Below are positions 58,515 through 64,000 of a stretch of 64,000 nucleotides of DNA, in pieces. Under the pieces are notes generated by a model, which was not told the DNA's origin, did no database searches, and saw only the letters and a list, made by a program, of their open reading frames with translations. Numbering within the stretch: position 1 is the stretch's first letter; every line of letters starts with the position of its first letter. The stretch spans positions 62,001 to 126,000 of the forward strand of contig JAKOVH010000030.1 in the NCBI GenBank assembly GCA_029782145.1, in the 5' to 3' direction. A program made the position numbers and the translations under genes. The DNA is from Actinomycetes bacterium (GTDB taxonomy: Bacteria > Actinomycetota > Acidimicrobiia > Acidimicrobiales > Acidimicrobilacustridaceae).

Positions 58515-59915
58515 GTGAGGACACGTCGCGCGGCGTGCGTGCTGCTCGCGCTCGGCCTGCTGGCCGGCGCCTGCGGCCGGAGCAGCTCGGAGAAGTCGAG
58601 CGAGCAGCAGTCGACCGAGCAGGGCTCCACCGCTACCACGTCGGCAGCCAGCGCCAAGTGCCAGGGCGTGCAGCTCGAGGCCGCCGACACCGGCGTCACC
58701 GCCGACACGATCACGGTGCAGGTGATGGCCGACACCGGCTCGCCGCTGGCGCCCGGGCTCTTCCAGGGCAACCTCGACGCCATGCAGGCCTTCGCCAAGT
58801 ACGTCAACGCCAACGGCGGCGTCGGGTGCCGGCAGCTGAAGGTCGAGACGTGGGATTCCAAGCTCACCCCCGACGAGGCCAAGAACGGCCAGATCAACGC
58901 CTGCTCGACGGCCGCGGCGCTCGTCGGGGGCAACTCGCTGTTCAACCCCGACGCCACGCCGATGAGCACCTGCCCCGACGCCAAGGGCCAGCCCACGGGC
59001 CTGGCCAACATCGCGGCGATCGCCAACGACGTCAACGAGCAGTGCGCCAAGAACACCTTCTTGATCCAGGGCATGCCCGAGCAGTGCCCGGCCGACGGCA
59101 GCATCCCCACCGGCACGCGCGACTTCACCGGCATCATCGGGCCGGTCCAGTGGTACCAGCAGAACGTCGAGCCGAACCTGGTGGGCCTGTTCCTGGTGCC
59201 GGGCGACCTGCCCACCACGGTACAGTCGGCCACCTACAACATCGCCGCCCAGGCCAAGGCCGGCGTGCAGTGGATCGGGGCGGTGAAGTCCTCCGGCCGC
59301 GACGAGCAGTCGGCGTTCACCCCGCGCGTCCAGATGGCGAAGAACGGCAACGCCAACTACGTCTACGACGGCTCGGCCGACTTCGTCATGGTCAACATGC
59401 GCCGGGAGGCGGCGGCCCAGGGCCTCGACTCGGTGAAGGTCTGGGCCTGCTCGGTGGCCTGCTACACGGACAAGTTCAAGGCGGCCGGGGCCGACGTCGA
59501 CGGCACCTACCTCTACATGCAGTTCCTGCCCTTCGAGGACAAGGGCGCCAACGCCGAGCTCGACAACTACCTCGAGTACAACTCCACCCCGGTGTCGTGG
59601 GGAGCCCAGGCGTGGATGGCGGGCGTGCTCTTCCAGCAGGCGGTCGACAAGATCGTCGAGGCCCAGGGCCCCAACGCCATCACCCGGGCGTCGATCATCG
59701 ACGCCCTGGACAACTTCGGCACCTTCGACGCCAACGGCTGGATGGGCCCGAAGAACCCGAAGGGCGGCTTCTCGGACTGCATGGTGATGCTGCAGAGCAA
59801 GGGCGGCCAGTTCGAGCGGCTGTTCCCTGCGGAGAAGGGCCAGCTGTCGTGCAAGCCCGAGTACCTCACCACGGTCACCCTCGACCCCGCCGTGGAGTCC
59901 GGGAAGATCCAGTGA
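58515..59915 (+). CDS. ABC transporter substrate-binding lipoprotein (Leu/Ile/Val type), copy 1
   Basis: A 466-residue periplasmic-type binding protein anchored as a lipoprotein: MRTRRAACVLLALGLLAGAC with lipobox LAGAC (Cys20), a Ser/Glu/Thr linker, then a Peripla_BP_6-type two-lobe domain starting TADTITVQVMADTGSPLAPGLFQGN. It shares with copies 2 and 3 several blocks: VPGDLPTTV, GRDEQSAFTPRVQ, VKVWACSVACYTDKF, LFQQAVDKIVE-GPNAITRA and FDANGWMGPK. At least eight Cys recur at matching places, so disulfides are likely. GTG start with GGGGAGGGGGAA. Copy 1 is closer to copy 3 than to copy 2. It would capture a solute for the downstream permease. Confidence 0.9.
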   Translation: MRTRRAACVLLALGLLAGACGRSSSEKSSEQQSTEQGSTATTSAASAKCQGVQLEAADTGVTADTITVQVMADTGSPLAPGLFQGNLDAMQAFAKYVNANGGVGCRQLKVETWDSKLTPDEAKNGQINACSTAAALVGGNSLFNPDATPMSTCPDAKGQPTGLANIAAIANDVNEQCAKNTFLIQGMPEQCPADGSIPTGTRDFTGIIGPVQWYQQNVEPNLVGLFLVPGDLPTTVQSATYNIAAQAKAGVQWIGAVKSSGRDEQSAFTPRVQMAKNGNANYVYDGSADFVMVNMRREAAAQGLDSVKVWACSVACYTDKFKAAGADVDGTYLYMQFLPFEDKGANAELDNYLEYNSTPVSWGAQAWMAGVLFQQAVDKIVEAQGPNAITRASIIDALDNFGTFDANGWMGPKNPKGGFSDCMVMLQSKGGQFERLFPAEKGQLSCKPEYLTTVTLDPAVESGKIQ

Positions 59916-59960
59916 CCCGGTGACCCGGTGGCCCGGTGGGCCGGTGATCCAGTGATCCGC
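59913..59960 (+). repeat. Six imperfect 8-bp tandem repeats starting at a stop codon
   Basis: Units TGACCCGG, TGACCCGG, TGGCCCGG, TGGGCCGG, TGATCCAG and TGATCCGC run without a gap from the TGA stop of the first binding-protein gene. The first two are identical. It may be replication slippage. Confidence 0.7.
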
Positions 59961-59961
59961 T

Positions 59962-59991
59962 GGGGCGGGGCGGCACGAGCCGCCCCGTCCC
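59962..59991. terminator. Strong GC hairpin after the first binding-protein gene
   Basis: GGGGCGGGGCGGC pairs with GCCGCCCCGTCCC (one G-U) around ACGA, followed by TTGCTCGC. It probably ends the copy 1 message before the separate promoter of copy 2. Confidence 0.6.
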
Positions 59992-60033
59992 TTGCTCGCT
60001 GTGGCGTTCGTCACATCGACGCCGGGGAGCGGG

Positions 60034-60039
60034 TAGCGT
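60034..60039 (+). promoter_or_regulatory. -10 box of binding-protein copy 2
   Basis: TAGCGT implies a transcript start near 60046 and a 30-base leader with AAGGGGGA before the ATG at 60078. Confidence 0.4.
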
Positions 60040-60077
60040 GCCCGGCGAAGGTGGGGGATCGAACAAGGGGGACGCCG

Positions 60078-61454
60078 ATGCGTCGTCGGGCCATCTGTGC
60101 CGTGGCGGTCGTGGTGCTGCTCGCTGCGGGGTGCGGGCGCAGCAGCTCGGAGAAGGCGGGCGAGGCCGTGGACCAGGGCGGCACGGCCACCACCGCGCCC
60201 GCCGCCAACTCGAAGTGCGAGGGCGTGGCGCTGGAGGCGACGGACGTCGGCGTCACGCCCGACACCATCACCATCACGGTGATGGCCGACACCGGCTCAC
60301 CGTTGGCCCCCGGCCTGTTCCAGGGCAACATCGACGCCGTCCAGGCGTTCGCCAAGCACGTCAACGACAACGGCGGCGTCGGATGCCGCAAGCTCGTCGC
60401 CCAGGCGTGGGACTCCCGGCTCGATCCCACCGAGGCCAAGAACGGGCTCATCACCGCGTGCCAGACCAGCCTGGCCATGGTCGGCAACAACGCGCTGTTC
60501 AACCCCGACATGACCCCGCTCACCGGCTGCCCCGACAAGGCCGGTGCGCCCACGGGGGTGCCCGACCTCGCCGCCCTCGCCGCCGACGTCAACGAGCTGT
60601 GCGCGCCCGTCACCTTCACCGTGCAGGCCCAGGTGGACAAGTGCCCGATCCAGTCCGGCGTGCGCCCCATCACCATGGGCCTCGGCTACTGGAAGTGGCT
60701 GCTGAGCCAGTACCCGGACGCCAAGGGCATCTACCTGGTGCCCGGCGACCTGCCCACCACCGTGCTCGGGTCGATGCCCATCCTCGAGAGCGCCAAGCGC
60801 GGGGGCATCGACATCACCGATGCGGTGAAGGTCTCCGGTCGCGACGAGCAGTCGGCCTACACGCCTCGGGTGCAGCTGCTGAGGAACACCGGCGGCAACT
60901 TCGTCTACAACGGCTCCAACGACGTCGCGATGGTGAACATGCGCAAGGAAGCCGACGCCCAGGGCCTCGACACCGTGAAGGTCTGGGCGTGCTCTGTGTC
61001 CTGCTACACCGAGGCGTTCAAGAGCCAGGGGAGCGCGGTCGACGGCACCTACGTGTCGATGCAGTTCCTGCCGTTCGAGGAGAAGGACAAGAACCAGGAG
61101 CTGGCCAACTACCTCGACAACGTGAGCAGCCCGAGCTCGTGGGGTGCGAACGCCTGGCAGTCGTCCGTGCTGTTCCAGCAGGCGGTCGACAAGATCGTCG
61201 AGACCGACGGGCCCAACGCCATCACCCGGGCCAACCTGTTGAAGGCGCTGCAGGGCATCGACACCTTCGACGCCAACGGCTGGATGGCGCCGAAGCCGAT
61301 GAAGGGCATGGCGGCCTGCATGGTCGTGATGCAGATCGAGGGCGGGCAGTTCCACCGGGTGTTCCCCGAGGAGCCCGGCACCTTCGCCTGCAACCCCGAC
61401 GACCTCGTGCAGATCGACATCGACCCGGCCGCCGCGGCAGCCGGCCTGCAGTAG
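60078..61454 (+). CDS. ABC transporter substrate-binding lipoprotein (Leu/Ile/Val type), copy 2
   Basis: A 458-residue lipoprotein binding protein: MRRRAICAVAVVVLLAAGC with lipobox LAAGC (Cys19), linker, then TPDTITITVMADTGSPLAPGLFQGN and the shared blocks YLVPGDLPTTV, GRDEQSAYTPRVQ, VKVWACSVSCYTEAF and LFQQAVDKIVETDGPNAITRANLL. It differs from copies 1 and 3 in the hinge-to-second-lobe region (VQAQVDKCPIQSGVRPITMG versus a longer GMPEQCPADG or GTAEPCSPEG region), so ligand range probably differs. Own promoter and ribosome site. A hairpin follows its stop. Confidence 0.9.
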   Translation: MRRRAICAVAVVVLLAAGCGRSSSEKAGEAVDQGGTATTAPAANSKCEGVALEATDVGVTPDTITITVMADTGSPLAPGLFQGNIDAVQAFAKHVNDNGGVGCRKLVAQAWDSRLDPTEAKNGLITACQTSLAMVGNNALFNPDMTPLTGCPDKAGAPTGVPDLAALAADVNELCAPVTFTVQAQVDKCPIQSGVRPITMGLGYWKWLLSQYPDAKGIYLVPGDLPTTVLGSMPILESAKRGGIDITDAVKVSGRDEQSAYTPRVQLLRNTGGNFVYNGSNDVAMVNMRKEADAQGLDTVKVWACSVSCYTEAFKSQGSAVDGTYVSMQFLPFEEKDKNQELANYLDNVSSPSSWGANAWQSSVLFQQAVDKIVETDGPNAITRANLLKALQGIDTFDANGWMAPKPMKGMAACMVVMQIEGGQFHRVFPEEPGTFACNPDDLVQIDIDPAAAAAGLQ

Positions 61455-61479
61455 CCGGCGGCACGCGAGCGGCGACCGC

Positions 61480-61503
61480 CGAGTGGCCGTGCGTCGCCAC
61501 TCG
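61480..61503. terminator. Hairpin after binding-protein copy 2
   Basis: CGAGTGGC and GCCACTCG pair around 8 bases, 25 bases past the stop. No T-run. Confidence 0.45.
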
Positions 61504-61540
61504 CTGTGCCAAGGGTCACACATCGGCTGCTGAATTCGGT

Positions 61541-61546
61541 TAACGT
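61541..61546 (+). promoter_or_regulatory. -10 box of binding-protein copy 3
   Basis: TAACGT in an unusually AT-rich patch (TGAATTCGGTTAACGT) implies a start near 61553 and a leader of about 28 bases with AGGGGGAA before the GTG at 61581. Confidence 0.5.
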
Positions 61547-61580
61547 CCGCGCAGCAGTCGACATCGAACAGGGGGAACGC

Positions 61581-62975
61581 GTGAAGCGACAGCGAGTGCT
61601 CGTCGTGCTCGTGGCGCTCGGTCTGTTGGCCGGGGCGTGCGGGCGCAGCAGCAACGACAAGGCCAACGAGCAGCCGACCGGTGGGGGGACCACGGCGACC
61701 ACCTCGGCGGCCAACGCCAAGTGCCAGGGCGTGCAGCTCGAGGCCACCGACACGGGCGTCACCGCCGACACCATCACCGTCCAGGTCATGGCCGACACCG
61801 GCTCGCCGCTGGCGCCCGGGCTGTTCCAGGGCAACGTCGATGCGCTCAAGGGCTTCGAGAAGTACATCAACGACCACGGCGGCATCGGCTGCCGCAAGCT
61901 CAAGGTCGAGACCTGGGACTCCAAGCTGACGCCGGACGAGTCGAAGAACGGCCAGCTCAACGCCTGCTCCACCTCGCTGGCGCTGGTGGGCGGCAACTCG
62001 CTGTTCAACCCCGACGTCAGCACCATGGAGACGTGCCCCGACGCCAAGGGCCAGCCGACCGGCATCGCCGACGTCTCGGCGCTGGCCAACGACGTCAACG
62101 AGCAGTGCTCGCTGCACGCCTTCATCATCCAGGGCACCGCCGAGCCCTGCAGCCCCGAGGGCAAGCCGATCACCGGCAGCCGTGAGCTCACCGCCTTCGT
62201 CGGCAACATCGACTACTACAAGACCATCGAGCCGAACCTGGTGGGGCTGTTCATGGTGCCCGGCGACCTGCCGACCACGGTGCAGTCCGCCACCTACCAG
62301 ATCTCCGCGCAGCAGAAGGCCGGCGTGGAGTGGATCGGGGCGGTGAAGGTGTCGGGCCGCGACGAGCAGTCGGCCTTCACGCCGAAGGTGCAGCAGGCCC
62401 GCAGCGGCAACGCCACCTACGTCTACAACGGCTCCAACGACGTGGCCATGATCAACATGCGCCGGGAGGCGGCCACCCAGGGCCTCGACTCGGTCAAGGT
62501 GTGGGCCTGCTCGCTGGCCTGCTACACCGACAAGTTCAAGGCCGCCAGCGGCGACGTGCAGAACACCTACGTCTGGATGCAGTTCATCCCGTTCGAGGAG
62601 AAGGGCTCCAACGCCGAGCTCGACAACTACCTCTCGAGCGTCGCCACGCCCGACTCGTTCGGGGCCCAGGCCTGGATGGCCGCGGTGCTGTTCCAGGAGG
62701 CGGTCGACAAGATCGTCGAGAGCGACGGGCCCAACGCCATCACCCGGGCCAAGCTGCTCGAGGCGCTCAACGGCATCAACTCCTTCGACGCCAACGGCTG
62801 GATGGGCGCCAAGGACCCGAAGGGCGGCTTCTCCGACTGCATGGTCGTGCTGAAGGTGGGAGCCAACGGCTTCGAGCGCCAGACCCCGTCGGAGAAGGGC
62901 ACGCTCGACTGCAACCCGTCGTACATCACCAAGGTGACCCTCGACCCCGCGGCCGAGGCCCAGAAGATCCAGTGA
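61581..62975 (+). CDS. ABC transporter substrate-binding lipoprotein (Leu/Ile/Val type), copy 3
   Basis: A 464-residue lipoprotein binding protein: MKRQRVLVVLVALGLLAGAC (Cys20), a Thr/Gly linker, then KCQGVQLEATDTGVTADTITVQVMAD with near identity to copy 1, and VPGDLPTTVQSATYQISAQQKAGVEWIGAVKVSGRDEQSAFTPKVQ. Tail FSDCMVVLKVGANGFERQ and a KIQ end repeat copy 1's ending. Of the three, it is nearest the LivH-type permease (80 bases on) and is its most likely direct partner. The three-copy array suggests one transporter served by several binding proteins (inference). Confidence 0.9.
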   Translation: MKRQRVLVVLVALGLLAGACGRSSNDKANEQPTGGGTTATTSAANAKCQGVQLEATDTGVTADTITVQVMADTGSPLAPGLFQGNVDALKGFEKYINDHGGIGCRKLKVETWDSKLTPDESKNGQLNACSTSLALVGGNSLFNPDVSTMETCPDAKGQPTGIADVSALANDVNEQCSLHAFIIQGTAEPCSPEGKPITGSRELTAFVGNIDYYKTIEPNLVGLFMVPGDLPTTVQSATYQISAQQKAGVEWIGAVKVSGRDEQSAFTPKVQQARSGNATYVYNGSNDVAMINMRREAATQGLDSVKVWACSLACYTDKFKAASGDVQNTYVWMQFIPFEEKGSNAELDNYLSSVATPDSFGAQAWMAAVLFQEAVDKIVESDGPNAITRAKLLEALNGINSFDANGWMGAKDPKGGFSDCMVVLKVGANGFERQTPSEKGTLDCNPSYITKVTLDPAAEAQKIQ

Positions 62976-62980
62976 GCACG

Positions 62981-63012
62981 GTGGGGGCCGGCGCCACGGC
63001 GCCGGCCCCCAC
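62981..63012. terminator. 15-bp perfect hairpin between binding protein and permease genes
   Basis: Arms at 62981-62995 and 62998-63012 are exact reverse complements with a 2-base centre. There is no T-run. It probably works as an attenuator or mRNA-stabilising stem that keeps binding-protein message above permease message. Confidence 0.65.
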
Positions 63013-63055
63013 CTGCTCCGACTGATCCGTCCGTCGACCGCATCCCGGGGGGAAC

Positions 63056-64000
63056 ATGCGGCTCAAGCTGTCACCCAAGGCGATCGCCGCAGTGGTCGTC
63101 GCCGCGCTCGTGCTCTACGTCATCGTGGCGAACTGGGCCGGCAACCCGATCAACGCCAAGAACCTCACGACGTTCCTCGTCGTGGGCATTTCGCTCGGCG
63201 GCATCTACGCCATCCTCGCCGGCGGCCTGGTGATGACCTACGCCACCACCGGCATCTTCAACTTCGCCCACGCGTCCATCGGGTGCTTCCTCGCCTTCGC
63301 CTACTGGCAGTGCTCGGTGAAGTGGGGGTGGCCCACCCTCGTGTCGCTGGTGGCCGTGCTGGGCATCCTCGCCCCCGCCATCGGCATCGGCCTCGACCGG
63401 CTGATCATGAGGCGGCTCAGGGACGCGTCGCTGGTCGTGCAGCTGATGGTCACCGTGGGCCTGATGCTGTCGTTCATGGGCATCACCCTCACCATCTGGA
63501 AGCCCACCACCGCCCGCACCCTGCCGCAGTTCTTCCGTGACTCGAGTGGCGTGAAGATCGGCGAGGTCACCGCCACCTGGCACCGCATCATCACCGTCGT
63601 GGTGGCCATCGGTGTGGCCGCGCTGCTGCGGTGGCTGCTCTACCGCACCCGCCTCGGCATCTCGATGCGGGCCGTGGTCGACAGCCGCAGCCTGGCGGGG
63701 CTCACCGGCGCCAAGCCCTCCGTGGTGTCGGGCACGTCGTGGGCGGTCGGCTGCATGACCGCCGGCCTGGCCGGCATCCTCATCGCCCCCGAGACGGGCC
63801 TCGTCGTCGAGAACCTGGCCCTGCTCATCGTGGTCGCCGCCGCGGCGGCGGCCATCGCCCAGCTCAAGAGCATCCCGTGGGCCATCGCCGGCGGCCTGCT
63901 CATCGGCCTGGCCAAGTCGTTCACCGCCGTGTTCGAGAAGTTCGACCAGAACTGGAGCTACGCCCCGGAGGCCATCCCGGCGGTGGTCCTGTTCATCGCC
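63056..64000 (+). CDS. LivH-type ABC permease (truncated by window edge)
   Basis: The first 315 residues of a branched-chain amino acid-type permease are present. A basic start (MRLKLSPKAIAAVVVAALVLYVIV) is followed by TTFLVVGISLGGIYAILAGGLVMTYATTGIFNFAHASIG, the LivH hallmark, then six further hydrophobic segments. RTRLGISMRAVVDSRSLAGLTGAKPSVVSGTSWAVGCMTAGLAGILIAPE is the conserved coupling region for the ATPase. It has an extra N-terminal helix relative to E. coli LivH. Whether it continues into a LivM domain, as in the permease at 30031, lies outside the window. ATG at 63056 with GGGGGGAA. Confidence 0.9.
   Translation, partial: MRLKLSPKAIAAVVVAALVLYVIVANWAGNPINAKNLTTFLVVGISLGGIYAILAGGLVMTYATTGIFNFAHASIGCFLAFAYWQCSVKWGWPTLVSLVAVLGILAPAIGIGLDRLIMRRLRDASLVVQLMVTVGLMLSFMGITLTIWKPTTARTLPQFFRDSSGVKIGEVTATWHRIITVVVAIGVAALLRWLLYRTRLGISMRAVVDSRSLAGLTGAKPSVVSGTSWAVGCMTAGLAGILIAPETGLVVENLALLIVVAAAAAAIAQLKSIPWAIAGGLLIGLAKSFTAVFEKFDQNWSYAPEAIPAVVLFIA

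Overview
The window is one contiguous piece of a very GC-rich, gene-dense actinobacterial chromosome. Several traits point that way: many GTG starts, F420-type luciferase-like oxidoreductases, paired acyl-CoA dehydrogenases, CaiB-type CoA transferases, AMP-forming acyl-CoA ligases and many TAnnnT -10 boxes placed 6-8 bases before a start codon (leaderless transcripts). The gene mix and protein style resemble the class Acidimicrobiia (for example Iamia-like soil or marine taxa); that placement is inference. No rRNA, tRNA, CRISPR array, insertion sequence, prophage or replication origin was seen. No gene-free gap exceeds about 300 bases; the longest are the leaders at 29841-30030 and 50961-51163, both described in the features.

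Layout. 1-6.1 kb: a truncated glycogen-debranching-type gene and a GT4 glycosyltransferase; an alkylation-repair pair (frameshifted AlkB-like dioxygenase plus AlkD-like glycosylase); a methyltransferase divergent from an HSL-type esterase; a putative lipoprotein; a ChaB-like protein. 6.2-19.1 kb: a rhomboid-like membrane protein, then a CoA-transferase / alpha-beta hydrolase / thiolase-like operon, an amidohydrolase, DsrE and GYD-domain proteins separated by a large perfect hairpin, a stand-alone LigD-type primase-polymerase, a hydrolase, an SDR, phosphate acetyltransferase and an F420-type oxidoreductase. 19.1-29.8 kb: acyl-CoA ligase, a pair of acyl-CoA dehydrogenases, two amidohydrolases, TetR, an APH-like kinase, MarR and a second acyl-CoA ligase. 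30-34.2 kb: a branched-chain-amino-acid-type ABC transporter with a fused LivH-LivM permease, LivG and LivF but no binding protein. 34.2-46.7 kb: SDRs, an orphan NuoF-like flavoprotein, a four-gene minus-strand operon with two paralogous epimerase-like proteins, an F420-type oxidoreductase, an SDR plus a degenerate SDR, a second acyl-CoA dehydrogenase pair, a cytochrome P450 and a TetR regulator.

46.7-51 kb holds a secretion/surface-fibre locus: an orphan NarL-type response regulator, two TasA/camelysin-like proteins and, between them, a SipW-like signal peptidase fused to a secreted NHL beta-propeller. 51.1-58.4 kb holds a D-aminoacylase-like amidohydrolase, a GT2 glycosyltransferase and an aldehyde dehydrogenase / Zn alcohol dehydrogenase / SDR / cyclase gene set. 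58.5-64 kb holds three tandem paralogous lipoprotein binding proteins of the Leu/Ile/Val type, followed by a LivH-type permease cut by the window end.

How it works together (inference): most genes fit uptake and CoA-dependent breakdown of large or branched carboxylates such as steroid- or terpenoid-like side chains. ABC importers bring substrates in, P450, ADH and ALDH oxidise, acyl-CoA ligases or CoA transferases activate, heteromeric acyl-CoA dehydrogenases and thiolase-like proteins shorten, and TetR/MarR proteins regulate. A 15-bp palindrome, CTGAC-N5-GTCAG, occurs upstream of four separate transcription units and suggests one shared repressor regulon.
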